Part shown: positions 35,425 through 44,025 of the stretch, one piece after another
How positions within the stretch are numbered: position 1 is the stretch's first letter
Layout of the letters: every line of letters begins with the position of its first letter
NCBI RefSeq assembly: GCF_900106835.1
Contig: NZ_FNNR01000003.1
Span: 506,381 to 570,380 of the forward strand
Source of the DNA: Arthrobacter sp. cf158
Lineage (GTDB): Bacteria; Actinomycetota; Actinomycetes; Actinomycetales; Micrococcaceae
Direction of reading: 5' to 3'
DNA length: 64,000 bases
Program-made: the position numbers and the translations under genes
Notes under the pieces: generated by a model
The model's input: the letters and a program-made list of their open reading frames with translations, nothing else
Told to the model about the DNA's origin: nothing
Database searches by the model: none

Positions 35425-37370
35425 CCGAACCACCGTTGGCTGCTGCGTGCTGTCTCGTAATCCGAGCGCAAGGATTGAACCCATTCTTGGTCCGAGACTT
35501 CCGCCGGGGCCACGTCCCACCAGACGTCGCCGCCGGGCAGGTCCACGTGGGGAACGGTGGGAACCACAATCACCACGGGGCCCGCGGTGTTGCGGGTGGA
35601 GGACAGTGCTTCCCGCACCTCGGCGGCGGTGGTGGCGCGGATGGCCAAGGCGCCGAGTCCTTCGGCGATCTGGCGCAGGTCCACCTTGAGGTAATCGCCG
35701 TCCAGCCGGGCCTTTGGGGCGTCGTCGACGGCGACAATTCCGCCGGTGGTGCGGTAGCGGAATTCGTTGCCGAATTCGCGTCCCATGCGGTTCATTTGGA
35801 GGCGGTGGATGACTTGGTAACCATGGTTTTCGGAGACAACGATGGTGACGTTGAGTCCTTCCTGGGCCGCGGTGAGGATCTCGGTGGGCGCCATGAGGAA
35901 CGTGCCGTCGCCGATGAAGGTGACCACACGGTTCTCGTTATTGCCTTCGGCCAGGCGCACGCCCATGCCTGCCGCGATCTCGTAACCCATGCAGGAGAAT
36001 CCGAATTCCAGGTGGCAGTTACGGTTTCCCGTGGCGTCCCAGACCTTCTGCAAGTCACCGGGCGGGCCTCCGGCTGCCGCGATGATCGTGTCGCCGGAGC
36101 GGGCGTGTTCCTGCATGAGGCCAATGAGCTGCGGCTGGGTCAGCACCGCTCCCGTGACCGGAGCGTCCGGGTGATCTTCCGGACGGTAGGCGGTGTCGGC
36201 GTCGAGCCACTTGGCACGGATGGGTTCCCATGAGGCCTTTTCGGCGTGGACTGTCTCCTGCCAGGCTTCGCTGGTGGAGTGGCCTTCCAAGGCCTCGGCA
36301 AGCGCTTCCAGGCCCAGGCGGGCATCGGCCAGGATGCCTGTGGCGCCTTGTTTACGGGTATCGGCGTCCACGATGTTCAACGCAGCGAACCGGACGTTCG
36401 GATCCTGGAAGATCGACTGCGATCCGGTGGCGAAGTCCGTCAACCGTGTACCGACGCTGAGCACGAGGTCCGCCTGCTTCACCAGGGTGTTGGAGGCGAA
36501 GTTGCCTTCAAGCCCGACACCACCCACCTGCCACCATTCGTTTTTGGTCACGGCCCCCTTGCCACCGAAGGTTTCCACCACTGGAACGCCAATTTGTCCG
36601 GCCAGTGCTTCCAGGGCAGCGTGGGCGTCGGAGTAGTGGATGCCGCCGCCGGCGATGATCACCGGACGCTCGGCGTTGCGGATGAGGCGGGCGACGTCGT
36701 CGATCTCTTCCAGGTCCGGCAACGGCCGGCGGATCTTCCAGTCGCGGGGTTCGAAGAATTCCGCCGGGAAATCATAGGCGTGGGACTGGACGTCCTGGGG
36801 CAGCGAGATGACCACTGCTCCCGTGTCGGTGGGGCTGGTCAGCACGCGCATGGCCTGCGGGAGTGCAGTCAGGAGCTGTTCCGGACGGTTGATCCGATCA
36901 AAGAAGCGCGAGACCGGACGGAAGGCATCGTTGACCGTGGCATCGGCTTCCGTGGGGTGCTCCAACTGCTGGAGCACCGGACCCTGATGGCGCGTGGCAT
37001 AAGTATCGCCCGGCAGGAGCAGCAGTGGGATCCTGTTGACGGTTGCCAAGCCTGCGGCGGTGACCAGATTCAATGCGCCCGGGCCAATGGAGGCCGTAAC
37101 GGCGAGTACGGCCTGGCGGCGGCTTGCCTTGGCGTACGCAGTGGAGATGTGGGCCAAGTACTGCTCATGGCGGCCTTGGATGAACGGCATGTCATCGGCG
37201 AGTTGGTCCAGTGCCTGGCCCAGCCCGGCCACGTTGCCATGGCCGAAAATCCCCAGCGCGGCGGGAACCAAGCGACGGCGGACACCGTCGGCCAGAGAAT
37301 ACTGCACGGAGAGATACTTGACGACCGCCTGGGCGGTGGTGAGCCTGATGGTTTGAGATGGTGTGGTCAT
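35421..37370 (-). CDS. iolD: 3D-(3,5/4)-trihydroxycyclohexane-1,2-dione acylhydrolase
   Basis: 649 residues, usual IolD length. ThDP-dependent fold: an N-terminal PYR domain (L-T-T-A-Q-A-V-V-K-Y-L), central domain, then the ThDP site with F-I-G-D-G-T-F. It opens the six-membered ring of the dione made by IolE, giving 5-deoxy-glucuronate. ATG 37370 is preferred to a GTG at 37523, whose extension is Arg-rich and overlaps the previous gene. It is the strongest marker that this is an inositol-type pathway. Confidence 0.93.
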   Translation of the reverse strand: MTTPSQTIRLTTAQAVVKYLSVQYSLADGVRRRLVPAALGIFGHGNVAGLGQALDQLADDMPFIQGRHEQYLAHISTAYAKASRRQAVLAVTASIGPGALNLVTAAGLATVNRIPLLLLPGDTYATRHQGPVLQQLEHPTEADATVNDAFRPVSRFFDRINRPEQLLTALPQAMRVLTSPTDTGAVVISLPQDVQSHAYDFPAEFFEPRDWKIRRPLPDLEEIDDVARLIRNAERPVIIAGGGIHYSDAHAALEALAGQIGVPVVETFGGKGAVTKNEWWQVGGVGLEGNFASNTLVKQADLVLSVGTRLTDFATGSQSIFQDPNVRFAALNIVDADTRKQGATGILADARLGLEALAEALEGHSTSEAWQETVHAEKASWEPIRAKWLDADTAYRPEDHPDAPVTGAVLTQPQLIGLMQEHARSGDTIIAAAGGPPGDLQKVWDATGNRNCHLEFGFSCMGYEIAAGMGVRLAEGNNENRVVTFIGDGTFLMAPTEILTAAQEGLNVTIVVSENHGYQVIHRLQMNRMGREFGNEFRYRTTGGIVAVDDAPKARLDGDYLKVDLRQIAEGLGALAIRATTAAEVREALSSTRNTAGPVVIVVPTVPHVDLPGGDVWWDVAPAEVSDQEWVQSLRSDYETARSSQRWFG

Positions 37371-37396
37371 TGCCTTATTTCCGATTCGGGGTTGGT

Positions 37397-38827
37397 TTAC
37401 CAGGAGCGTCCGTGCAGGATGATCGTCTTCTCTTCGGTCATCTCCTCGACGGCCGAGCGGACGCCTTCCTTGCCGATGCCGCTGCCTTTCAGGCCGCCGT
37501 AGGGCATGAGGTCCGCGCGCCACAGCGGGGTCCAGTTGACGTGGATGTTGCCGGCGTCGATCTGCCGCATGGCCTGCACCGTGGTGGCGACATCCCTTGT
37601 GAAGATGCCGGCGCCGAGGCCGTACTCGTTGTCATTGGCCATGGCGATGGCCGATTCCATGTCCTGGGCTGAGGAAACGGCCACGGCGGGGCCGAACAGT
37701 TCGTTCCGGCTCAGCTTTGACCGTGGGTCGACTCCGGCCACGACGGCGGGAGTCACCACGGCGCCGTCGCGCTCGCCTCCTGTCAGGACCCGGGCTCCGG
37801 AGTGGCGGGCCTCGTTGATGGAGGCGTGAACCCGTGCCGCTTCTTCCTCGGAGATCAACGAACCGATCCGGGTGTCGTCTTCCTTGGGGTTGCCCACGGA
37901 GATGGCTTCCACTTTGGGAACCAGCGCGTCCAGGAAATCTGCTTCAACACGGCGATCCACGATGACCCGCTGCACGGAAATACAGACCTGCCCGGAATTG
38001 ATGAAACCGCCTGCCGCCACAGCGCTGGACGCCAACTCGAGGTCGGCATCGGGCAGGATAATCACCGGGCAGGAAGCACCGAGTTCGAGCGAGAGCTTCT
38101 TCACGCCGGCGATGTTGCTGATGCGGGTTCCGGTGGCGGTGGAGCCCGTGAAGGACACCTTGCGCACTCGGGGATCCGTGACAAGAACATCGCCCAGGGT
38201 GCTGCCAGGCCCGGTGATGACGGACAGCGCCTCCGGGGGCAGGCCGGCGTCGACGAAGCACTGTGCCAGCTTCAGCGCCGTCAGCGGCGTCGCCCGGGCA
38301 GGCTTAAGGACGACGGCGTTTCCGGCTGCCAGCGCGGGTGCAATTTTGTGCAACACCAGCAAGGCGGGGTAGTTGAAGGGGGTAATCGCGACGACGATCC
38401 CCACCGGTTGCCGCAGGGTGAAGCCAACTTTGTCCAGCCCCGTTCCTGCGTTGGCGTCCAAGGGGAGCGTGGAACCGTAGAGCTGGCTTCCCTCGTAGGC
38501 GGCCAAGCGGATGATGTTGCCTGAACGTGACGCCTCTCCCCTGGCTTCCGTGATGGGTTTTCCGGTTTCAGCGCTAATAGTCTGGGCGATGTCCTCAGCC
38601 CGTTCATCGGCCAATGCCGCGGCGCGGAGCAGGATGTCGACCCGAACGTGCGCAGGAGTGGTCCTTTGCAGGTGGGCGCCGATCTCTGCCCGGTCAAGGG
38701 CATCTTGGGCGTCTTTGACCGTGGCGACCGGGACGGTGTCGATCGTCCTGCCGTCAAACGGTGAGCGGACCTCCTCCGACCTGCCGTCAGCTGCCTTGCG
38801 CCAGTTTCCGGCTATTAGCATTTCCAT
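37397..38827 (-). CDS. Aldehyde dehydrogenase family protein
   Basis: 476 residues. I-T-P-F-N-Y-P, FTGSTATG, general-base Glu in LSLELGA, catalytic Cys in NSGQVCISVQR and ending MPYGGLKGSGIGKEG. The sequence is closest in style to NAD(P)-dependent lactaldehyde/succinate-semialdehyde/non-phosphorylating glyceraldehyde-3-phosphate dehydrogenases. Not CoA-acylating by its Cys context. Lying between the importer and IolD, it may oxidise an aldehyde formed in the pathway; alternatives cannot be excluded. Confidence 0.88.
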   Translation of the reverse strand: MEMLIAGNWRKAADGRSEEVRSPFDGRTIDTVPVATVKDAQDALDRAEIGAHLQRTTPAHVRVDILLRAAALADERAEDIAQTISAETGKPITEARGEASRSGNIIRLAAYEGSQLYGSTLPLDANAGTGLDKVGFTLRQPVGIVVAITPFNYPALLVLHKIAPALAAGNAVVLKPARATPLTALKLAQCFVDAGLPPEALSVITGPGSTLGDVLVTDPRVRKVSFTGSTATGTRISNIAGVKKLSLELGASCPVIILPDADLELASSAVAAGGFINSGQVCISVQRVIVDRRVEADFLDALVPKVEAISVGNPKEDDTRIGSLISEEEAARVHASINEARHSGARVLTGGERDGAVVTPAVVAGVDPRSKLSRNELFGPAVAVSSAQDMESAIAMANDNEYGLGAGIFTRDVATTVQAMRQIDAGNIHVNWTPLWRADLMPYGGLKGSGIGKEGVRSAVEEMTEEKTIILHGRSW

Positions 38828-38873
38828 GGTTGCTCCATCCAGGGGTTGTAAACGTTCGCTGTTACGTCTGCGC

Positions 38874-39800
38874 TCAGTGGCGCTTGGTGTTGCTTTCCGG
38901 TGCGGCGTCGGCCACTCCGGCTACTTCGGCTTTGACTTCGTTGAGTGCCTCGGCGTGACCCCCGAGTTGCTCCAGCTCGTGGGCCAATTCGGCCAGTTCG
39001 GCTCCGCCGGCCATCTGGGCCGTCAGTTCTTCCAACGTGATGTCCTTCTTCTCGTAGTAACCGATGGACTTGCCACGTTTAAGCAGCAGGAACCGATCGC
39101 CCACGGGGAAGGCGTGATGCGGATTGTGGGTAATGAAGATGACGCCGAGTCCGCGGTCGCGCGCCTGCAGAATGTAGCGGAGCACCACACCGGACTGCTT
39201 GACGCCCAGAGCTGCAGTGGGCTCGTCCAGGATCAGCACCTTCGCGCCGAAGTACACCGCCCGGGCGATGGCGACGCATTGGCGTTCACCACCGGAAAGC
39301 TGGCCGATTGGCTGTTCCACATCGCGGAGGTCAATGCCCATCTCGGCAAGTTCCTTGAGCGTGATGTCCTTCATCTTCTGGACATCCAGGCGTCGGAAAG
39401 GACCCGCGCCGGTGGTCAATTCGGAGCCGAGGAAGAAGTTCCGCCAAATCGGCATGAGTGAAACGACGGCGAGGTCCTGGTACACAGCTGCAATACCGGC
39501 GTCGAGCGCTTCGCGCGGCGAGCCGAGCTTGCGGTCCTCGCCCATGATCCTGAAAGAGCCTTCGTCGTGCTGGTGCAGGCCGGCAATGATCTTGATCAGG
39601 GTGGACTTGCCGGCACCGTTGTCACCCAGGACGCAGGTGACGCGGCCGTTGTCCACGGCCATGGTCACGTCCCGGAGAGCGATGACATTGCCGTAGTGCT
39701 TGCCCACGTTCTCCAGCGAAAGCAGGTGCACCGGTGTGTGCGTCAGCGGGTCCTTTTCATCCTTCAGCAGGGTCTGCTGGTCAATTTGCTGTGAGTTCAT
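38874..39800 (-). CDS. Sugar ABC transporter ATP-binding protein, single domain (FrcA-like)
   Basis: 308 residues. Walker [10 protein letters not shown], signature [14 protein letters not shown], Walker [12 protein letters not shown]. Most carbohydrate ATPases of this family (RbsA, IatA) are double-domain of about 500 residues; this is a single-domain form like FrcA, with an extra acidic C-terminal ~45 residues. ATG at 39800 (MNSQQID). With the permease and binding protein it makes a complete importer. Confidence 0.9.
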   Translation of the reverse strand: MNSQQIDQQTLLKDEKDPLTHTPVHLLSLENVGKHYGNVIALRDVTMAVDNGRVTCVLGDNGAGKSTLIKIIAGLHQHDEGSFRIMGEDRKLGSPREALDAGIAAVYQDLAVVSLMPIWRNFFLGSELTTGAGPFRRLDVQKMKDITLKELAEMGIDLRDVEQPIGQLSGGERQCVAIARAVYFGAKVLILDEPTAALGVKQSGVVLRYILQARDRGLGVIFITHNPHHAFPVGDRFLLLKRGKSIGYYEKKDITLEELTAQMAGGAELAELAHELEQLGGHAEALNEVKAEVAGVADAAPESNTKRH

Positions 39801-39805
39801 GATGG

Positions 39806-40846
39806 CTACTTGCTTTCGGCTCGACGCTTGACGATGAGGTTCACGATGGTGGCCAGCAGAAGCATCAGGCCAAGGAAGAACTTGAACCAGTCCGGGTTCC
39901 ACTGCGCGTAAACAATGCCCTTGTTGGCCATGCCGAAGATGAACGCACCGATGGCGCCACCCACTGCTGAGCCGTAGCCGCCGGTCAGGAGGCAGCCGCC
40001 GATGACTGCGGCGATGATGTAGAGGAACTCGTTGCCTACGCCTTCGCCGGATTGCACTGTGTTGAAAGCGAAGAGGTTGTGCATTCCCAGGATCCAGCCG
40101 CAGAAACCGACAGCCATGAACAGGCCGATTTTGGTCTTGGTCACCGGAACACCCACAGCGCGGGCAGCGTTGGCGTCGCCGCCCACCGCGAAGATCCAGT
40201 TGCCCACCCGGGTGCGGAGCAGGACCCAGGAAGCCACTATCACCAGGGCAATCCAGATAAACACCGTGACGTTGACGTCGACTCCGCCGATCTTGACGCT
40301 GGACGCGAAGATTGCCCGTGCGGCGTCGAACCCGTCGATGTCCGAGATGGACGGCGTAGCAACGGCGCCGCCGATCAGGCGGGTCAGGCCGAGGTTCAGG
40401 CCCGCGAGCATGAGGAAGGTTGCCAGAGTAACGATGAAGCTGGGCAGCTTGGTCTTGACCAGGATCCAGCCATTGATGAACCCGATGCCCAGCGAGACAA
40501 CCAGGGCAAACAGGACTCCCACCCAGATATTCATGCTGAAGTACCAGCTGAACATGGAGGCGGACAGTGCAGAGGTGATGACGGCGACGCCGGTGGAGAG
40601 ATCGAACTCGCCGCCGATCATGAGCAGGGCAACGCCCACGGCCATGATGCCGATCGTGGAACTTCCGTAGAGAACGGTTGCCAGTGAACTGGGCTGGAGG
40701 AAGACGGGTGCGATTGCGGAAAAGAAGATGAACAGGACGACGGCCCCAACGAGGGCACCGATTTCCGGGCGGACCAACAATTTCTGAAAGGTGTTCCGGG
40801 TGCTGACGCGCTCATCCGAAGGGGCGGTTAGGACAGCATTGGCCAT
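39806..40846 (-). CDS. Sugar ABC transporter permease (RbsC/FrcC-like)
   Basis: 346 residues with about ten hydrophobic spans. The BPD_transp_2 type is shown by [24 protein letters not shown] early on and [11 protein letters not shown] later. It forms the membrane channel with the ATPase encoded 5 bp downstream. Homologous permeases import ribose, fructose, xylose and inositol; the nearby catabolic genes suggest a cyclitol here. Confidence 0.9.
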   Translation of the reverse strand: MANAVLTAPSDERVSTRNTFQKLLVRPEIGALVGAVVLFIFFSAIAPVFLQPSSLATVLYGSSTIGIMAVGVALLMIGGEFDLSTGVAVITSALSASMFSWYFSMNIWVGVLFALVVSLGIGFINGWILVKTKLPSFIVTLATFLMLAGLNLGLTRLIGGAVATPSISDIDGFDAARAIFASSVKIGGVDVNVTVFIWIALVIVASWVLLRTRVGNWIFAVGGDANAARAVGVPVTKTKIGLFMAVGFCGWILGMHNLFAFNTVQSGEGVGNEFLYIIAAVIGGCLLTGGYGSAVGGAIGAFIFGMANKGIVYAQWNPDWFKFFLGLMLLLATIVNLIVKRRAESK

Positions 40847-40915
40847 GATTTACTTACTCCTTTGGCGTGGGATGCCGGGCAGTTGGGGCCCGGCATCCCG
40901 ACGGTTTCTTCGTGG

Positions 40916-41914
40916 TTAGCGGATACCGGCCTGGGCGAATGCGGTGACGTCCCCGGCGTTGCTCTTGTCCACCACGGCAGGGCCGGTGTAAACCTGCTGG
41001 CCGCCGCCCACTTTGAAGCCACCAACCTTGCTCAGCCAGATGGCGTCAACGCTGCCGTAACCCTGTAGGTACGGCTGCTGGTCCACCGTGAATTCAACGC
41101 TTTCGTCTTCGATTGCCTTAGCCAGTTCGGCGTTGAGGTCGAAGGAAGCAACCTTGATCTTGCTTCCGGTTTCCTTGACAGACTTCACAATGGTGAGCGT
41201 GAAGGGAGCTCCGAGGCCGACGATGGCGTCGGCGTCGGGTGTTGATTGGAGCTTGGCAGACACGGTGGACGAAACCGAGGTCATGTCGGCGCCGTTGACG
41301 TTGAGGATTTCGGTGCCCGGAACGTTTTCCTTGATACCGGCGCAGCGGTTCTCGAGGCCTACGTGGCCCTGCTCCTGGATGACACAGATCGGGTGCTTGA
41401 TGCCTTCCTCGGCCAGTCGCTTTCCGACCGTCACACCAGCGAGTTTGTCGCTCTGTCCGAAGTGGGTGAAAGCACCCAAGGCCTTGGATTGGTCCTCTCC
41501 GGCGTTCATGCTGACCACTGGAATGCCGGCGTCGACAGCCTTCTTGACGACGTCCTTCAGCGCATCCGGCTTGGCCAAAGTGACCACAATGCCATCCACT
41601 TTCTGGTCAATGGCCTGCTGCACAAGCTGCGCCTGGCGGCCGCCCTCTGCGTCCCCGCTGTAGAGAAGTTCCACGTTGTCCTTCTTAGCCGCGGTTTCGG
41701 CGCCTTTGCGGACGATGTCCCAGAAAGTGTCTCCTGCCGCAGCGTGGGTGATCATAGCTACCTTGATGCGCGCTGTGTCTACTGCTTGGCCTGCGGATCC
41801 GCTGTCCGCCCCGGCTGCCTCAGTCTTGCCCCCGCCTGCAGAACATGCCCCCAACGCCAGGAGCGGTACAACGGCCAGCGCCAGTGCGCCCTTCCGCAAA
41901 TTGAACTTCGCCAC
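40916..41914 (-). CDS. Sugar ABC transporter substrate-binding lipoprotein
   Basis: 332 residues. A basic start, hydrophobic stretch and L-G-A-C lipobox (Cys24) indicate a lipoprotein anchored outside the membrane. The mature part is a Peripla_BP_4 fold (R-I-K-V-A-M-I-T-H-A, V-D-G-I-V-V-T-L, V-V-S-M-N-A-G-E). First gene of the long minus-strand locus, with its promoter controlled by the two LacI-type operators upstream. Presumed ligand: inositol or a related cyclitol. Confidence 0.92.
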   Translation of the reverse strand: MAKFNLRKGALALAVVPLLALGACSAGGGKTEAAGADSGSAGQAVDTARIKVAMITHAAAGDTFWDIVRKGAETAAKKDNVELLYSGDAEGGRQAQLVQQAIDQKVDGIVVTLAKPDALKDVVKKAVDAGIPVVSMNAGEDQSKALGAFTHFGQSDKLAGVTVGKRLAEEGIKHPICVIQEQGHVGLENRCAGIKENVPGTEILNVNGADMTSVSSTVSAKLQSTPDADAIVGLGAPFTLTIVKSVKETGSKIKVASFDLNAELAKAIEDESVEFTVDQQPYLQGYGSVDAIWLSKVGGFKVGGGQQVYTGPAVVDKSNAGDVTAFAQAGIR

Positions 41915-42031
41915 GTGAAATCTCCTTTGATTCGCGTATTTTCACCGTTACCCGCACTGCTGCGCCTTGCGAAGGCATGGTGGGAGAACGGAACAACGTC
42001 GATGTGAACGGATGTGATCCACCTCGCTTTG

Positions 42032-42043
42032 TGGAACGCTCCA
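42032..42043. promoter_or_regulatory. LacI-type operator 1
   Basis: TGGAACGCTCCA, a palindrome with central CG and one mismatch. It immediately abuts the proposed minus-strand -10 region and is the reverse complement of operator 2. The pattern fits LacI/GalR regulators. Confidence 0.75.
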
Positions 42044-42044
42044 A

Positions 42045-42073
42045 CGCTAAATCAAGGCTTGACCAAATGTCAA
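42045..42073 (-). promoter_or_regulatory. Probable promoter of the importer/cyclitol operon
   Basis: On the minus strand TTGACA (42073-42068) is a perfect -35; 17 bp further is TTAGCG (42050-42045), or TAGCGT with an 18-bp spacer, as a weak -10. It is framed by the two operators, so LacI binding would block it. Confidence 0.55.
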
Positions 42074-42087
42074 TGGAGCGTTCCAAT
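42059..42087 (+). promoter_or_regulatory. Possible divergent promoter, leaderless transcript
   Basis: TTGACC (42059-42064), a 17-bp spacer and TCCAAT (42082-42087) could drive the plus-strand TIM-barrel gene. The predicted start point falls at about 42094, the A of its ATG, so the mRNA would be leaderless. The -10 lies inside operator 2. Confidence 0.4.
42074..42085. promoter_or_regulatory. LacI-type operator 2
   Basis: TGGAGCGTTCCA, the inverse of operator 1; centre-to-centre distance 42 bp, close to four helical turns, so both sites face the same side of the DNA and could be bridged by one tetramer or two dimers. Confidence 0.75.
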
Positions 42088-42093
42088 TGAGTT

Positions 42094-42954
42094 ATGACCT
42101 CGCCCAACACACCACAATTGATTGCCTCCTGCTGGACCAGCGCAGGCAATGTTGCCCCGCTCAGCAAGCCCGAGAACAGCCCGGTTCCCATCGAGGAGCG
42201 CGTTGACGCCATTGCCACAACAGGATGGGCAGGGCTTGGCCTTGCCCACGACGATCTTTTGACCATCAGGGACACCACAGGCTTCCCGGAACTACGGAGA
42301 ATCTCAGACCAAGCCGGCCTCGGCCACGTGGAAGTGGAACTGCTGAGCAGCTGGTGGGACGATTCCCGCTCCCATGAATGGAGGCCTCAGTTCGACCTCC
42401 TGCTCGACGCCGCCGAAGCCCTGGATGCCAGCTTTATCAAGGTGGGAACCGCCATGGGTGAAGGCCTCGAGGACTACACCCGGTTCGTGGCGCCATTGCA
42501 GCAAATCACCAAGGAAGCCGCCAACCGTGGGACCCGCATTGCGTTGGAACCCATGGCCTTTTCCATGGTGGATTCGATCCCCCACGCAGCAGATCTCATG
42601 CGCTCCGTGGACATGCCCGAGTGTGGGCTGGTGGTGGACTACTGGCACGTGTTCCGGCACGGGACAACGCACGAAGAACTCGCACAGAAGCTCACGGTGG
42701 ACCAGATTTTCGGAGTCGAGTTGAACGATGCCGACGCCGAAGTCCGCGGCACACTATTCGAAGACACCAGGGACCACCGTCGGCTTTGCGGCCAAGGCGA
42801 TCAGGACGTCACGGGGTTTATTACTACTCTGCTGGACATCGGTTTCCATGGTCCGTGGGGCGTGGAAATACTTTCCAATGCCCACCGCGCCCTCCCTGTC
42901 CGCGAGGCTCTCGCCGTCGCGCACTCAACGGCGTTATCTTGCTTTCCGAACTGA
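42094..42954 (+). CDS. Sugar phosphate isomerase/epimerase family TIM-barrel protein
   Basis: 286 residues. Xylose-isomerase-like TIM barrel: L-I-A-S-C-W-T-S-A-G start, E-V-E-L-L-S-S-W-W, FIKVGT, A-L-E-P-M, L-V-V-D-Y-W-H and G-P-W-G-V-E-I-L at its end, with metal ligands of the IolE/IolH/IolI type. It is transcribed divergently from the importer and shares its operators, so is part of the same regulon. Likely an inosose isomerase or epimerase; exact role open. No Shine-Dalgarno is visible, in agreement with leaderless initiation. Confidence 0.8.
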   Translation: MTSPNTPQLIASCWTSAGNVAPLSKPENSPVPIEERVDAIATTGWAGLGLAHDDLLTIRDTTGFPELRRISDQAGLGHVEVELLSSWWDDSRSHEWRPQFDLLLDAAEALDASFIKVGTAMGEGLEDYTRFVAPLQQITKEAANRGTRIALEPMAFSMVDSIPHAADLMRSVDMPECGLVVDYWHVFRHGTTHEELAQKLTVDQIFGVELNDADAEVRGTLFEDTRDHRRLCGQGDQDVTGFITTLLDIGFHGPWGVEILSNAHRALPVREALAVAHSTALSCFPN

Positions 42955-43014
42955 CACGTCCTTCACCTGAAACCGGCAGGCAGGCGCACCTCCACGACGA
43001 TTGGGGTCAAAGGG

Positions 43015-43948
43015 TCAGTCACGTGGCGCTGCCGTAACAAGGCGCGACAACTCAGAACCCGGTGCCGCGAGACGGTCCACAGCGTAGAAGACGAACTGCT
43101 GCATCGCGGCGGCAGCCGCCGAAGGTCCGACGTCGTTGCGTCGGGCAAGGTTGACGGTGCGCGTCAGTGAGGGACGCACCAAACGTGCGCTACGGAGCCC
43201 GGGGCGGTCGATGACCACCATCGCGGGCACCACCGCCACGCCCAGCCCGCGTTCCACGAACCGAAGTACGGCGTCCATTTCCCCACCCTCGACGGCGATC
43301 ACGGGCTCAAACCCGGCCGCGGAGAACGCAGCATCGGTTGCCCTACGCAGCTCATAACTGCGGTTGAACGCCACCTGCGGCTCGCGGGAGAGTTCCTCGA
43401 GAGTGAATTCTTCCGGCGACCCTGATGTGGCAGCTGAAATGACCACCAGTTCTTCGGATAACAGTGGGACCAACTCGGTGCCCGAAACGGAGGGATCTGT
43501 TCCCCGCGTGACCACCAGGGCCAAATCCAACGCGCTTTCGTTGAGGGCCTCCACCAGAAAACGCGAACCGCCTTCTGTGATGTGCAATTCCACTCCCGGA
43601 TGAGCGCTGCGGAAGGCGGCCAGCACATCGGCCACCAGCGAGACGCACAACGTTGGTGGGGCGCCGAGGCGAACGCGGCCGCGGCGCAATCCTGCCAGTT
43701 CCTGGATCTGGTCCTCGGCTGCTTTCGCATCGCCGAGCATGCGGCGGGCAATGGGCAGGAGTAGCTCGCCCGCGTTTGTCAGTGTCACCCCTGCGGGCCG
43801 ACGGTGAAAGAGCGCCGTACCAAGATGGGCCTCAAGTGTGGCGATCTGTCGGCTTAGAGAGGGTTGTGCGAGGTACAGCTCCTCGGCCGCGCGTGAAATG
43901 CCCGACGCGGGCAACCATCTCGAAGGAGCGCAACTGTTCCAGCTTCAT
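43015..43948 (-). CDS. LysR family regulator with an apparent 2-bp frameshift in its DNA-binding domain
   Basis: An expected LysR start M-K-L-E-Q-L-R-S-F-E-M-V-A-R-V-G-H-F-T begins at ATG 43948, but the frame is lost at the tract around 43885-43894. The remaining protein (R-A-A-E-E-L-Y-L-A-Q-P-S-L-S-R-Q...) continues in another frame to 43015. Adding one CG pair to the CGCG tract would restore T-R-A-A-E-E-L. The uninterrupted part alone (43015-43914, from a TTG) would lack half of the helix-turn-helix. It is divergent from the flavoprotein gene 78 bp away. Either an inactive gene, or a sequencing error. Confidence 0.75.
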
Positions 43949-43979
43949 GATCATAGCATAAACGCATCAGGCCAAGCAG

Positions 43980-43985
43980 GATAAT
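43980..43985 (+). promoter_or_regulatory. Possible -10 box of the flavoprotein gene
   Basis: GATAAT lies 40 bp before the ATG at 44026, in the short divergent gap between LysR and flavoprotein genes. No convincing -35 was seen; activation by the LysR protein would explain that. Confidence 0.3.
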
Positions 43986-44025
43986 TCATTGGAGACATCG
44001 GGCCTGCCCTCCTACCGTGGTGGGT

